Notes under the pieces: generated by a model
What the model was told of the DNA's origin: nothing
What the model saw: only the letters and a program-made list of their open reading frames with translations
Databases searched by the model: none
In this document: piece after piece, positions 23,727 to 33,563 of the stretch
Position numbering within the stretch: position 1 is the first letter of the stretch
How the letters are laid out: the number at the start of each line of letters is the position of its first letter
Origin: an uncultured Eubacterium sp.
GTDB lineage: Bacteria; Bacillota; Clostridia; Lachnospirales; Lachnospiraceae
Direction of reading: 5' to 3'
DNA: 64,000 bases
NCBI GenBank assembly: GCA_947642745.1
Contig: CANRTU010000013.1
Coordinates: 1-64,000 of the forward strand
Program-made: the position numbers and the translations under genes

Positions 23727-24128
23727 ATGATCAGTTCAACTGCATTTGATTATATTAACGTACTGGACCGTGCGGCAGACGCAAGCTGGCTGCGGGAGGC
23801 TGCTATTTCCAACAATATCGCTAATGCCACAACACCCGGATACAAGCGTTATGACGTGGATTTCCAGTCGCTTCTGGAAATGGAACTGACAGATTCCAAA
23901 TTTAATCAGAATCTGGATGGAAAAGTACATAATGTGCATTTAAATCACCTTACGGCCACCGTGCAGCCGGATATGGAGGCGGACCCGTTTTCATACCGCA
24001 GGGATGAGGCAAACGTGGATATTCATATGGAAAATGTGGAACTGGCCGGTGAGCAGATCCGTTATCAGGCGCTGGCTAACAGCATCACCACAGAATTTAA
24101 TATGATGAAAGCGGCAATCAGCAGGTAG
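23727..24128 (+). CDS. flgB: Flagellar basal-body rod protein FlgB
   Basis: A 133-residue proximal rod protein exported through the flagellar type III system. The family amino signature is present (AISNNIANATTPGYKRYDVDFQ) and the C-terminal helix (RYQALANSITTEFNMMKAAI) that polymerises. RBS GGGAGGAAAC before ATG 23727. First gene of the fla/che operon; 227 bp, with no gene visible, separate it from flgC, a longer gap than in B. subtilis. Confidence 0.95.
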   Translation: MISSTAFDYINVLDRAADASWLREAAISNNIANATTPGYKRYDVDFQSLLEMELTDSKFNQNLDGKVHNVHLNHLTATVQPDMEADPFSYRRDEANVDIHMENVELAGEQIRYQALANSITTEFNMMKAAISR

Positions 24129-24355
24129 TATTCATAAGGTTTTGGCCTCTGTTCCGTCTTTTGCGGTCCGCAGTAAGATAACCGGATGAAAATATAATAT
24201 GCGGAAGTTTCATGGTCTTCCGGAACTGTTTACCGGAAAAATAACAGTTAAAATCCATAGTTTATTTAAAGCGTGGAATTAGAAAAGCGGAGTGCGGGAA
24301 GAGAGCCTGTCCCCGGATATACCGGGAGCCTGTTTTCTGATAAAGGAGGATAGTT

Positions 24356-24802
24356 ATGGGATTATTTCAATCATTTAATATTAGTGCGTCAGGCATGACC
24401 GCACAGCAGTTCCGCGCCGATATTATTGCGGAGAATATAGCGAACCTTAATACAACCAGGGCGGAAGACGGGGAGACATACCGCCGCAAGATTGTACAGT
24501 TTGAGGAACGGGGCGTTAGTACATTTGAAAAATATCTTTCAGAAAGTAAGCGGCGGGGGAGCCATATTGGCAATGGAGTAAAAGTGACCGCAGTCGGTGA
24601 AGATACCTGGAATGATTTTATAATGGAATATGATCCGTCGCATCCGGATGCGGATGAAAACGGTTATGTATCTTATCCGAATGTAAACATCGTTACGGAG
24701 ATGACAGATTTAATTGACGCCAGTCGTGCGTACGAAGCAAACATTACTGCGTTTGACGCCAGCAAAGCCATTGCGCAGGCAGGGCTGCAGATAGGCAAAT
24801 AA
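24356..24802 (+). CDS. flgC: Flagellar basal-body rod protein FlgC
   Basis: A 148-residue rod protein. MGLFQSFNISASGMTAQQFR with ADIIAENIANLNTTR is the rod/hook amino signature, and VNIVTEMTDLIDASRAYEAN with AFDASKAIAQAGLQIGK the C-terminal one. RBS AAAGGAGG. It stacks with FlgB to form the proximal rod. 100 bp separate it from fliE. Confidence 0.95.
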   Translation: MGLFQSFNISASGMTAQQFRADIIAENIANLNTTRAEDGETYRRKIVQFEERGVSTFEKYLSESKRRGSHIGNGVKVTAVGEDTWNDFIMEYDPSHPDADENGYVSYPNVNIVTEMTDLIDASRAYEANITAFDASKAIAQAGLQIGK

Positions 24803-24902
24803 GCAGTTGGAAACGCCCGTAGCGGGACTGCCCGCCGTGGGATAAAACATAATCATACAGGCTGCCGGTCAGCTGTATAAATAACAGACAGGGGATGATA
24901 AG

Positions 24903-25217
24903 ATGGATGTAACGACAGTCAGCGCCTCGCAGGAGGCTTTTGAGGCAGCGCAGCAAAGATTCCGGATCGCTGCCCAGGAAGAGGATACAGAGGAATTCCA
25001 GACCGTATTCCAGTCCGCACTTGGTATGGTGGAAGAAACCAGTGATCTGCATAATCAGGCGAATTCAGAAATGATCCGGTTTGCGCTGGGAGAATCAGAT
25101 AATACCCATGATCTGATGATTTCAATGGAAAAGGCAAACACCGCATTACAGTATACAGTAGCGGTTAAGGACAAACTGCTGGAAGCGTACCGTGAGATTA
25201 TGCAGATGCAGATTTAA
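24903..25217 (+). CDS. fliE: Flagellar hook-basal body protein FliE
   Basis: A 104-residue protein linking the MS ring to the rod. The C-terminal part is typical: DTHDL-like NTHDLMISMEKANTALQYTV followed by AVKDKLLEAYREIMQMQI. The amino part is acidic and less conserved. RBS GGGGATGATAAG before ATG 24903. Third gene of the operon. Confidence 0.93.
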   Translation: MDVTTVSASQEAFEAAQQRFRIAAQEEDTEEFQTVFQSALGMVEETSDLHNQANSEMIRFALGESDNTHDLMISMEKANTALQYTVAVKDKLLEAYREIMQMQI

Positions 25218-25321
25218 AACCAGCTGCAATGCCGTATAACCGGGAGCAGATAAAAGCAAAATTGTCAGAACCGGTTTGTCCCGGAAAGGTTAACTGTTTT
25301 CGGAATAATTTAATTATATGC

Positions 25322-25349
25322 TTGCTATTTTATTGAAAATGAGTATAAT
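25322..25349 (+). promoter_or_regulatory. Possible internal promoter before fliF
   Basis: TTGCTA (25322-25327), 16-bp spacer, TATAAT (25344-25349), 73 bp before the fliF start in the 204-bp fliE-fliF gap. Would boost transcription of the MS ring and downstream genes. Confidence 0.4.
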
Positions 25350-25421
25350 TTCCTTTAGGATTATTGCAAACAGGTATCATTTATGAAAAAAGACAAGCAG
25401 ATATGACGGAGAGTGAAGGAA

Positions 25422-27050
25422 ATGCCTGATAGAGTGAAAGAGCTGTTTGGCAGTGCTGCGGACTGGTGGAAACACTTTACACGCAAACAGCAGATGATAA
25501 TTGTAAGTTCGGTTCTGGTTGTAGTCATAGCAATTGGAATTCTGGGTTTTATACTGATGAAACCGGAGATGACAGTGCTAAGAACCTGTGAGTCCGCAAA
25601 AGAAGCGGCTTCCGTACAGGAACTGCTGGATGGGGCCGGCATATATAATACGGTCTCGGACAACGGACTGGTCTTTTCAGTGAAAAAGAAGGACCAGGCA
25701 GCTGCGACGATTCTGCTTGGTTCCAACGCCATTGCCACAGATGACCAGCAGCTAAGCGATATTTTAAATGGAAGTCTGAGCACTACAGAAGCGGATAAGA
25801 GTAAACTATATAAAGAGTATATGGAAAACAAGCTGACTGGGATTCTGGAGTCTCTGGACAATGTGGAGAAGGCCACAATCATGCTGGATATACCGACAGA
25901 TGACGGTACACTGATTGCGCAGCAGAAAGAAAAATCGGCGGAGATTTTCCTGACGCTGGACGGGGATATGGACGACGAACAGGCTACCGGCCTGGCACGG
26001 ATGGTGGCTACCGGCCTGGGAAATAAAACCACAGACAATATCTCCATCATGGACAGCAATATGAATCTGTTGTATTCCGGCGGTATGGATGGCACGACGA
26101 TGGCGTCCGGCGCTTCTTATTCACAGCTTTCCACACAGCAGAAAGTAGAGAGTCGTGTGATCAGTTCCGTGAAAAAGGTGCTGCTTGGCACAGGTACTTT
26201 TAAAAGCGCGGAAATTGCGGTGCATCTGCCATTAAACTTTGGTGAAACAAAAACTACGAGAAAAGATTACTCTGTACCGGATGGACGGGAACAGGGATAT
26301 CTGAAACAGGATAGTACATATGACGCTGAAACGACATCAGGAAACGGCGGTGTGCCGGGTACTGGTTCCAATGATGAAGACGGTCCTACTTATGTAGTTA
26401 CTGATGAAAACGGTTCTACCCATACTGTGTCGGATTCCAGCAGACAGTATGCGCTGAATGAAGAAATTACAGAAAGTGTTGAAAACCATATTGGAGAGAT
26501 TATATCAGAAAACGCTTCCATTGCGGTTTCAGTGCTCCAGCCACGTAAATACGATGAAGACACCCTTCGGAGGGATGGTGCGCTGGAAGACATGACTTTT
26601 GACGAATACCGTGCCCAGATTGAAAGTCAGGAACGGGAAATCATGGAAGTGGATGACGACATTATTACGCTTGTTTCCAATGCGACAGGTATTGCCACAG
26701 ACCGGATTACTGTTGTATCTTATGAGGAACCGGTATTTATTCCTTCCAGGGGTAGCGGAAGGACATTGTCCGATTACCTGGAAATCGCACTGGCAGTTCT
26801 GATTTTCGCATTGCTGGGATTTGTAGTATTTATGAGTACGAGAAAAGACAAAGCCGCGGAGCTGGAACCAGAGCTTTCTGTTGAGACGCTGCTGCAGACG
26901 ACGAAGGAAAACAATGAAGAAGACAGTCTGGAAGATATCGGATTCAAGGATAAATCAGAAGCCAGGGTACTGATCGAAAAATTTGTGGACGAGAAACCGG
27001 AAGCGGTAGCATCATTGCTTCGTAACTGGCTGAATGAGGACTGGGAGTAA
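25422..27050 (+). CDS. fliF: Flagellar MS-ring protein FliF
   Basis: A 542-residue membrane protein. ATG 25422 has GGAGAG 8 bp upstream; a GTG at 25413 overlaps that RBS. The first membrane helix (QQMIIVSSVLVVVIAIGILGF) and a second near 445-470 (LEIALAVLIFALLGFVVFM) bracket the periplasmic ring-building domains (YscJ-like LLDGAGIYNTVSDNGLVFSV; VEKATIMLDIP; GLARMVATGLGNKTTDNISI). The C-terminal tail (SEARVLIEKFVDEKPEAVAS) binds FliG. Founding ring for basal-body assembly. Confidence 0.95.
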   Translation: MPDRVKELFGSAADWWKHFTRKQQMIIVSSVLVVVIAIGILGFILMKPEMTVLRTCESAKEAASVQELLDGAGIYNTVSDNGLVFSVKKKDQAAATILLGSNAIATDDQQLSDILNGSLSTTEADKSKLYKEYMENKLTGILESLDNVEKATIMLDIPTDDGTLIAQQKEKSAEIFLTLDGDMDDEQATGLARMVATGLGNKTTDNISIMDSNMNLLYSGGMDGTTMASGASYSQLSTQQKVESRVISSVKKVLLGTGTFKSAEIAVHLPLNFGETKTTRKDYSVPDGREQGYLKQDSTYDAETTSGNGGVPGTGSNDEDGPTYVVTDENGSTHTVSDSSRQYALNEEITESVENHIGEIISENASIAVSVLQPRKYDEDTLRRDGALEDMTFDEYRAQIESQEREIMEVDDDIITLVSNATGIATDRITVVSYEEPVFIPSRGSGRTLSDYLEIALAVLIFALLGFVVFMSTRKDKAAELEPELSVETLLQTTKENNEEDSLEDIGFKDKSEARVLIEKFVDEKPEAVASLLRNWLNEDWE

Positions 27051-27134
27051 GAACGGGTAAGATCCGGACAGATGCCGGTGATGGAAGAAAACAGAATGAA
27101 CCGGAAAAAGATCATCAATAATTGAGGAAAAGAC

Positions 27135-28139
27135 ATGGCAGAAAAGTTAGGAGGTCTACAGAAGGCGGCAATCCTGCTGATTGCGCTGGGACCGGAAAAA
27201 TCAGCGAATATTTTCAAATATTTAAAAGAAGATGAAATCGAAGAACTGACGCTGGAGATTGCGAATACAAGAAGCATTTCCCCTCAGCTGAAGGACGATG
27301 TTGTCAATGAATTTTACCAGGTCTGCCTGGCACAGCAGTATATCTCAGAAGGCGGTATCGGTTATGCGAAGGAACTTCTGGACAAAGCACTGGGTCAGGA
27401 CCGTGCGGAGCAGGTTATTACCAAACTGACGGCTTCCCTGCAGGTACGTCCGTTCGAGTTTGTGCGTAAGACAGATCCGACGCAGGTATTGAACTTTATC
27501 CAGGATGAACATCCACAGACCATTGCCATGATCCTGTCTTATCTGTCCCCGAATCAGGCGTCCCTGATCATCGGATCGCTTGAGCCGGAGAAACAGGCGG
27601 ATGTGGCAAAGCGTATTGCGTTAATGGACCGTACATCGCCGGATGTCATAAAAGAAGTCGAAAGCGTGCTGGAACGCAAGCTGGCATCTCTTGCGAACCA
27701 GGATTATACTATTGTGGGCGGTGTGGACGCCATCGTCAATATTCTGAATACCGTAGACCGGAGTACAGAAAAGCATATTATGGAAACACTGGAAGTGGAA
27801 GAGCCGGAGCTGGCAGACGAGATCCGCAAAAAGATGTTCGTCTTCGAAGATATTCTGCTGCTGGACGACCGTGCGATCCAGCGTGTGCTGCGTGACGTGG
27901 AAAACAGCGATCTGGCCGTTGCCCTCAAAGGTTCCAACGAAGAGGTCAAAGGCGCTATCCTGCGTAACCTTTCCAAGCGTCTGGCTGCCATGATCGAGGA
28001 AGATATGGAGTACATGGGTCCTGTAAGAATGAAAGACGTGGAAGAAGCACAGCAGAAGATTGTGGCTGTTATACGTAAGCTGGAGGATTCCGCTGAAATC
28101 GTTATCTCAAGAGGCGGAGGTGATGAGATCGTTGTCTAA
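27135..28139 (+). CDS. fliG: Flagellar motor switch protein FliG
   Basis: A 334-residue C-ring protein carrying torque and switching. N-domain: KAAILLIALGPEKSANIFKY; middle domain with the EHPQTIAMILSYLSPNQAS motif (FliM binding); C-domain charged helix VFEDILLLDDRAIQRVLRDV with LAVALKGSNEEVKGAILRNL. Starts at ATG 27135 (GAGGAAAAGAC). Its 3' end overlaps fliH by 17 bp, implying coupled translation. Confidence 0.96.
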   Translation: MAEKLGGLQKAAILLIALGPEKSANIFKYLKEDEIEELTLEIANTRSISPQLKDDVVNEFYQVCLAQQYISEGGIGYAKELLDKALGQDRAEQVITKLTASLQVRPFEFVRKTDPTQVLNFIQDEHPQTIAMILSYLSPNQASLIIGSLEPEKQADVAKRIALMDRTSPDVIKEVESVLERKLASLANQDYTIVGGVDAIVNILNTVDRSTEKHIMETLEVEEPELADEIRKKMFVFEDILLLDDRAIQRVLRDVENSDLAVALKGSNEEVKGAILRNLSKRLAAMIEEDMEYMGPVRMKDVEEAQQKIVAVIRKLEDSAEIVISRGGGDEIVV

Positions 28140-28905
28140 CTTGTATAAAGGACAGGTAAACTGCGTCAAAGGCGAATTCTATACCCGCATCATTGACAAC
28201 AACGAAATCGTAGAACAGAAATTAAGCGCTCTGGCGGTAGGAAACGGAACGCTTCCGGTTCCGCCGCAGATGGATACCGCACCGGAACTGCAGATTGATT
28301 ATGTAGAACAGGCAAAGGAAGAGGCTGCGCAGGTGATTGCGCAGGCCACTTCCCAGGCGGAACAGGTGCTCAGCAAAGCTGTACAGGAAGCGGAAAACCT
28401 GAAAGAAGCCGCCAGAAGAGAAGCCACAGAACAGGGCTATGCCCGGGGTATGGCGCAGGCACAGGAAAAGGAAGACCAGATGCGTCGGGAGCTGGAACAG
28501 CTGCGGGCGCAGCAGGAAGCTGCCTATGCGGACCGCCTGGAGCGGATGGAAGCGGAACTGATGGAAGTGGTAGTGGAAGTATTTGATAAAGTGCTGCAGA
28601 CTGATCTGTCCAGACAGCAGGAGATTCTGCTTCATTTAATACGCAGTACGGTCCAGAATATTAAAAACAGCAGCCAGTTCCGCATCCGTGTCAGTGAGTC
28701 GGATTATGAGACTGTGTCCGGCTGCAGGGAAGAGATCCTGCGAAAAATTGGCGGTGAGGTTACCCTGGATATTATTATGGACGATTCAGTCAGCCAGGGA
28801 CAGTGTACCATTGATACGGATGAAGGACTGTTTGACTGCGGGCTGGACGTGCAGCTGACAAATCTGGTCAGGGATTTAAAAGCCCTGTCCTGTATGGATG
28901 CGTGA
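28123..28905 (+). CDS. fliH: Flagellar export regulator FliH
   Basis: A 260-residue regulator and stator of the FliI export ATPase. ATG 28123 lies inside the fliG end, with RBS GGCGGAGGTG. A long alanine/glutamine/glutamate-rich coiled coil (about 60-150: AQATSQAEQVLSKAVQEAEN, then ARGMAQAQEKEDQMRREL) is followed by the FliH/V-ATPase E-subunit-like C-domain (LMEVVVEVFDKVLQTDLSRQ; FRIRVSESDYETV; GQCTIDTDEGLFDCGLDVQL). The pattern, length and place between fliG and fliI make the identity secure. Confidence 0.9.
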   Translation: MRSLSNLYKGQVNCVKGEFYTRIIDNNEIVEQKLSALAVGNGTLPVPPQMDTAPELQIDYVEQAKEEAAQVIAQATSQAEQVLSKAVQEAENLKEAARREATEQGYARGMAQAQEKEDQMRRELEQLRAQQEAAYADRLERMEAELMEVVVEVFDKVLQTDLSRQQEILLHLIRSTVQNIKNSSQFRIRVSESDYETVSGCREEILRKIGGEVTLDIIMDDSVSQGQCTIDTDEGLFDCGLDVQLTNLVRDLKALSCMDA

Positions 28906-28922
28906 CGAACTGAGGGAAAATC

Positions 28923-30233
28923 GTGATAGCGAAATATAACAAATATCTTCCGTTACTGGAAAAAACATATTTCAACCGGTATGGCAAAGTCGCAAAAGTA
29001 GTAGGTCTTACGATTGAATCGCTGGGGCCTGACGCAAAACTGAACGATTTATGTAAAATATTGATTGACAGGGAACACAATACATACGTCATGGCAGAGG
29101 TAGTTGGATTCCGGGACAAATGCCTCTTATTGATGCCATTTGAGAGTATAGAAGGCATTGGAGTTGGATGTATCGTAGAAAATACGGGACATCCTTTATC
29201 TGTTTTAGTCGGGGATGAAATTCTTGGCCATACACTGGACGGCCTTGGAAGGCCTACGGATGTGGATGACCTTACTTTTACCAGGGAATACCCGGTAGAA
29301 GCGATGCCGCCTGATCCGATGGCCAGGGTCATTATTAAAGATGTGCTGCCCCTGGGAGTAAAAGCTGTGGACGGACTGATTACCGTAGGAAAAGGCCAGC
29401 GTATCGGAATCTTCGCAGGCTCCGGCGTTGGTAAAAGTACACTGATGGGTATGTTTGCCCGTAACACCAGAGCGGATATTAATGTGATTGCGCTGATTGG
29501 GGAGCGGGGACGTGAGGTCCGGGAATTTATTGAGAATGACATGGGAGAAGAAGGCATGAAGCGTTCGGTGGTAATCGTGGCGACTTCTGACAAACCAGCT
29601 CTTATTCGTAATAAAGCAGCCAAAACCGCTACGGCCATTGCGGAATATTTCAGGGATCAGGGCAGGGATGTACTCTTAATGATGGACTCTTTAACCCGGT
29701 TTTGTATGGCGCAGCGGGAAATCGGACTGGCTTCCGGAGAACCGCCGGTTACCAGGGGATATCCGCCGAGCATTTATTCCGAAATGCCAAAACTGCTGGA
29801 ACGGGCAGGAAATTCAGATAAAGGTTCTATTACCGGATTATATACCGTATTGGTAGATGGTGACGATTTTAACGAACCGATTACGGATACGGCGAGAAGT
29901 ATCCTGGACGGACATATTGTACTTTCCAGAAAACTGGGGCATAAAAACCATTATCCGGCGATTGACGTGCTGGCGAGTATATCCAGATGCATGAGCGCCA
30001 TTGCTGATAAAGATCATAAAAGCGCCGCCGGAAAGCTGCGTAATGTTCTGGGAACCTATAATGAGGCGGAGGATCTGATTAATATAGGCGCCTATAAAAG
30101 CGGTTCCAACGCAGAGATTGATTATGCCATTCAGAAAATCGGAAGTGTCAACCAGTTTCTGCGGCAGGATACGATGGAAAAGTTTTCTTTTGAAGAAATT
30201 ATGGAGCGTCTGAACGCTATATTTGCGGATTAG
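28923..30233 (+). CDS. fliI: Flagellum-specific export ATPase FliI
   Basis: A 436-residue F1-beta-like ATPase that energises protein export. GTG start at 28923 (AGGGAAAATC spacer). Walker A GIFAGSGVGKSTLMG near 162-176; ALIGERGREVREF; Walker B DVLLMMDSLTRFCMAQREIG; GEPPVTRGYPPS; and the C-terminal GSVNQFLRQ region. 17 bp after fliH and 83 bp before fliJ, in standard order fliH-I-J. Confidence 0.96.
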   Translation: MIAKYNKYLPLLEKTYFNRYGKVAKVVGLTIESLGPDAKLNDLCKILIDREHNTYVMAEVVGFRDKCLLLMPFESIEGIGVGCIVENTGHPLSVLVGDEILGHTLDGLGRPTDVDDLTFTREYPVEAMPPDPMARVIIKDVLPLGVKAVDGLITVGKGQRIGIFAGSGVGKSTLMGMFARNTRADINVIALIGERGREVREFIENDMGEEGMKRSVVIVATSDKPALIRNKAAKTATAIAEYFRDQGRDVLLMMDSLTRFCMAQREIGLASGEPPVTRGYPPSIYSEMPKLLERAGNSDKGSITGLYTVLVDGDDFNEPITDTARSILDGHIVLSRKLGHKNHYPAIDVLASISRCMSAIADKDHKSAAGKLRNVLGTYNEAEDLINIGAYKSGSNAEIDYAIQKIGSVNQFLRQDTMEKFSFEEIMERLNAIFAD

Positions 30234-30316
30234 TATGGCGCCGGACAAATGGCGGGGCAGTATTGTCCTGACAGCGTAGTATAAATAAAAGCGCCGATGC
30301 ATGAAAGGGTGGACCG

Positions 30317-30763
30317 ATGGCAAAGTTTGTATTTAAGATGCAGAGTATCCTGAATATTAAGCTGAAACTGGAAGACCAGGCAAAAATTGCCTTCGGCCAG
30401 GAGAGCGCAAAGCTGAAAAAAGAAGAAGAGGTCTTACAGGGCCTGATTATGCAGCGTGGAATGTATGAAAGGCGTGCTGTGGAACTGGTCAAAGGTACGA
30501 TCAGCCTGCGGGATATCCGGGAAAATAAGCAGTCCATTGACATTATGAAATCCAGAATCCGTGCGCAGATGATGGTAGTACGTGCGGCGGAAAAAAGGGT
30601 GGAGGCAGCCAGAATCAGACTCAATGAAGTGATGATCGAGCGCAAGACCTTTGAAAAACTGCGGGAACATGCGTTTGAAGAGTTCAGACAGGAAGTTGCC
30701 TATGAGGAAAACCAGGCAGTCAATGAGCTCGTCAGCTATACGTACCATGGGACAGCGGAATAA
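30317..30763 (+). CDS. fliJ: Flagellar export chaperone FliJ
   Basis: A 148-residue, almost wholly coiled-coil protein (FKMQSILNIKLKLEDQAKIA; RAAEKRVEAARIRLNEVMIE; EEFRQEVAYEENQAVNELVS). Sequence conservation in this family is low, but FKMQSILNIK and the position after fliI are characteristic. FliJ acts as a stalk for the FliI hexamer and escorts export substrates. RBS AAAGGGTGG. Confidence 0.85.
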   Translation: MAKFVFKMQSILNIKLKLEDQAKIAFGQESAKLKKEEEVLQGLIMQRGMYERRAVELVKGTISLRDIRENKQSIDIMKSRIRAQMMVVRAAEKRVEAARIRLNEVMIERKTFEKLREHAFEEFRQEVAYEENQAVNELVSYTYHGTAE

Positions 30764-30784
30764 CCAGATAATAAGGAGGACAAT

Positions 30785-31645
30785 ATGCCAGAAGAAGCTT
30801 TAGAAGGACAGGAATCCAAAGCAGAAGCCAGGGCGAGAAAAAAAGAAGAAAAACGGAAGAAAAAGCAGGAGAAAAAGGCTGCGAAAGAAAATGCGGCCGT
30901 AGAGGAAGAAGAACAGGAGTCCGCCGGCGGCAAACTTGTGGTGGCACTGGCTACAATTGTGATTATCGCAATCTGGCTGGGAATTCTGGCGTTGCTGATC
31001 CGGCTGGATGTAGGCGGTTTTGGTTCCACAGTATTGTATCCGATTTTGAAAGATGTGCCATATGTCAACAAAATACTGCCGGAGATAAGGGCGGAGGACG
31101 ATGGTACTGACCCGGCTTATCCATATAAAAACCTGGATGAGGCAATCGCACAGATCAAAGTGCTGGAAAGCCAGCTTGCCAGTGCGAAAAAATCCGGTAA
31201 AAACAGCAAGGGCAGGGTGGAAGATCTGGAGGCTCAGGTCCGCAAACTGGAAAAATACCGGGAGAATGCGGCAGAACTGGAACGACAGAAACAGGAATTT
31301 TATGAAGAAGTCGTATTTTCTGATGAAGCGCCGGATATTGCGGAATATAAAAAATATTACGAAATGATTGAACCGGACAATGCGGAAGTATTGTATAAAG
31401 AAGTGGTGGAACAGGAGCAGTATGACCAGAAAGTGGAAGATTTTATTAAAACCTATTCCTCTACCGGTATGAAACCAAAAGAAGCGGCAGCCATATTTGA
31501 GACGATGACGAAAAACCTGCAGCTGGTAAAACGGATACTGGAGAAAATGTCCGTGGCAGACAGGGGAGAAATACTGGCGTCAATGACAGACAAAGAGATG
31601 GCCGCAAGACTTACCGAAATGCTGGAGCCGGCCAGAAATTATTAG
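30785..31645 (+). CDS. MotE-like membrane protein with a coiled coil and MgtE-N-like domain
   Basis: A 286-residue protein. A highly charged lysine/glutamate amino tail (about 1-55) leads to one membrane helix (LVVALATIVIIAIWLGILALL), a coiled coil (about 115-175, LESQLASAKKSGKNSKGR...) and a C-terminal MgtE-N-like helical domain (MKPKEAAAIFETMTKNLQLV; ILASMTDKEMAARLTEML). The same layout occurs in MotE/YlxF-type proteins encoded between fliJ and fliK, which act in stator or export-gate assembly. RBS AAGGAGG. Name not assigned because the evidence is architectural. Confidence 0.75.
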   Translation: MPEEALEGQESKAEARARKKEEKRKKKQEKKAAKENAAVEEEEQESAGGKLVVALATIVIIAIWLGILALLIRLDVGGFGSTVLYPILKDVPYVNKILPEIRAEDDGTDPAYPYKNLDEAIAQIKVLESQLASAKKSGKNSKGRVEDLEAQVRKLEKYRENAAELERQKQEFYEEVVFSDEAPDIAEYKKYYEMIEPDNAEVLYKEVVEQEQYDQKVEDFIKTYSSTGMKPKEAAAIFETMTKNLQLVKRILEKMSVADRGEILASMTDKEMAARLTEMLEPARNY

Positions 31646-31890
31646 ACAGGCCGCAGGACGGGATACAGTCAGCCGGTGATACATAACTGATACAATACGA
31701 TATAATGTAATAAAAACAATATAATAAGGTACGTACGCACAGAAAGTGCCAGTCTGTTCCGGAAAAGCTATTCAGCGTGACAAAAGCAGGATGGAACATA
31801 TAAAGTATATAGAATCAAAGAAAACCAGTCATGGTATATTCTGCCTCAGGCAGTTTATATAAAATTATATTTTGGGAAAGGAGGCAAAAG

Positions 31891-33489
31891 ATGCCAGCAA
31901 TACAAGTAATGTCAGGCCCCGGCCAGGCAGAGGCTGCGGCGGTAAAGACAGATCTCAGAACACAAAAGGTCCAGGGGATGCAGTCTGCTTTTTCCAGTTA
32001 CATGAAGCAGTCATCTTTTCAGGGAGCGCAGATGGCAAAGCAGCAGACAGCCGGTACGATCCAGCCGTCAAAAGCCCAGTCAGGCGGCAGCGTTTCACAG
32101 GACTATGCCAGATACCAGTCAGACGCAGCCGCAAAGGCAGGGAAAATATCTTCTGCGGATGACGGCACCGCAAATACAGGCAAAGCAGTGTCCGGGGAAG
32201 TAAGTGAAGCAGTCAGTGAGACGGCGGAAGCTGTCCGGGATATTATCAAAGAGGAACTGGGTGTAAGTGATGAGCAGCTGGATGAAGCCATGATGCTGCT
32301 GGGACTATCCCCTGCGGATTTACTGAATCCACAGCAGCTGTGCACACTTGCCATGGAACTGACCGGCAGCCAGGATGCGGGAATGATGCTTTTTTCCGAA
32401 GATTTTCAGAATATAATGCAGCAGGTGTCCGCAGTGACGCAGGATTTACTGCAGAATCTGGGAATGACCATGGAACAGCTGATGGATCAGGTAAACCAGA
32501 TCGTATCATCCATGGAGACAGAAACCAGTGATGTGAATCTGACACCGGATATGGCACCGGAAACAGTGGTGGCAGAAGCAGATACAGCCGGCACACAGAT
32601 ACAGCCGGAGGCGGCAGAGACAGAGCAGATTTCCGGTACAGCGCAGCAGGTGCAGACTCAGCAGGTACAGGAGAATGCGCAGCAGACCGGTACACAGACA
32701 CAGCAGGTACAGGAACAGGTTCAGCCGCAGGAAGCCGGGGCGGGTCTGACACAGGATGAGACGCAGCCACAGGAAGCGGAGGCACAGCCAGAGGAAACTG
32801 ACAGCGTGCAGGGCAGTGGGCAGGCAGAAGGCGGACAGCAGACAGGAGAAGAAGAATCCTCTCTTTCCGACGGGGCAGGCACCAGAGGAAACCCAATGGG
32901 ACAGGAGCAGAATCCGGCCTTTGAATTTCACGCAGAAGCCCGTCAGGCACAGCCGTCTGACACACCCGTAGCAAATACCGCCGCAAACCAGGCGCCGGCG
33001 CCGCAGGTGAATGTGGAAAACATTATCCGCCAGATTGCGGAATACACCAGGATCCATCTGACAGAAAATGTAAAGACGATTGAAATGGAGTTAAATCCGG
33101 CCAGTCTGGGGAAAGTCTTTTTACATGTAACAGAAAAAGCAGGTACAATTACCGCACAGCTTACCGCACAGGATGAAAATGTTAAAGAAGCGCTGGTACA
33201 GCAGGCGGCCATACTCAAAGACAACTTAAACCAGCAGGGAATCCGGGTAACCGCGGTGGAAGTCACCACCGGCACCCATGAGTTTGAAAGCAATCTGGAA
33301 AAAGACGCCCGCCAGCAGGAAGAACAGGCAGGGCAGCAGGAAGAACAAAGCGGCAGACGTTCCAGAAGAAGCATTAATCTGAATGAACTGGATGACCTGG
33401 ACGGATTGTCCGGACTGATGTCTGAAGAAGAAATGCTTGCCGCACAGATTATGAAAGACAATGGTAACAATGTGGACTATAAGGCATAA
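31891..33489 (+). CDS. fliK: Flagellar hook-length control protein FliK
   Basis: A 532-residue protein. ATG 31891 follows RBS GGAAAGGAGGC; the frame extends upstream without RBS. The amino and middle parts are low-complexity, rich in Gln, Thr, Glu and Ala (for example QQVQTQQVQENAQQTGTQTQ at about 270-300), acting as the molecular ruler. The conserved Flg_hook domain is near 385-490 (IRQIAEYTRIHLTENVKTIE, LNPASLGKVFLHV, GTITAQLTAQDENVKEAL, LKDNLNQQGIRVTAVEV). It measures hook length and switches export specificity. The protein is long for Firmicutes, in keeping with the very large hook protein. Confidence 0.88.
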   Translation: MPAIQVMSGPGQAEAAAVKTDLRTQKVQGMQSAFSSYMKQSSFQGAQMAKQQTAGTIQPSKAQSGGSVSQDYARYQSDAAAKAGKISSADDGTANTGKAVSGEVSEAVSETAEAVRDIIKEELGVSDEQLDEAMMLLGLSPADLLNPQQLCTLAMELTGSQDAGMMLFSEDFQNIMQQVSAVTQDLLQNLGMTMEQLMDQVNQIVSSMETETSDVNLTPDMAPETVVAEADTAGTQIQPEAAETEQISGTAQQVQTQQVQENAQQTGTQTQQVQEQVQPQEAGAGLTQDETQPQEAEAQPEETDSVQGSGQAEGGQQTGEEESSLSDGAGTRGNPMGQEQNPAFEFHAEARQAQPSDTPVANTAANQAPAPQVNVENIIRQIAEYTRIHLTENVKTIEMELNPASLGKVFLHVTEKAGTITAQLTAQDENVKEALVQQAAILKDNLNQQGIRVTAVEVTTGTHEFESNLEKDARQQEEQAGQQEEQSGRRSRRSINLNELDDLDGLSGLMSEEEMLAAQIMKDNGNNVDYKA

Positions 33490-33563
33490 TCTGAAAAGAA
33501 AGACCCGCAGTCCGGGGATTCTTTCAGATACAGTCTCATATTATATAGAAAGGAGCGTTTTAT

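Noticed and set aside
31680..31727. TATAAT hexamers before fliK
   Set aside because: A/T-rich stretch with poor -35 (TATACA); not enough to call a promoter.
33491..33527. Hairpin between fliK and flgD
   Set aside because: Imperfect stem with bulges and no T-run; weak evidence for a terminator within the operon.
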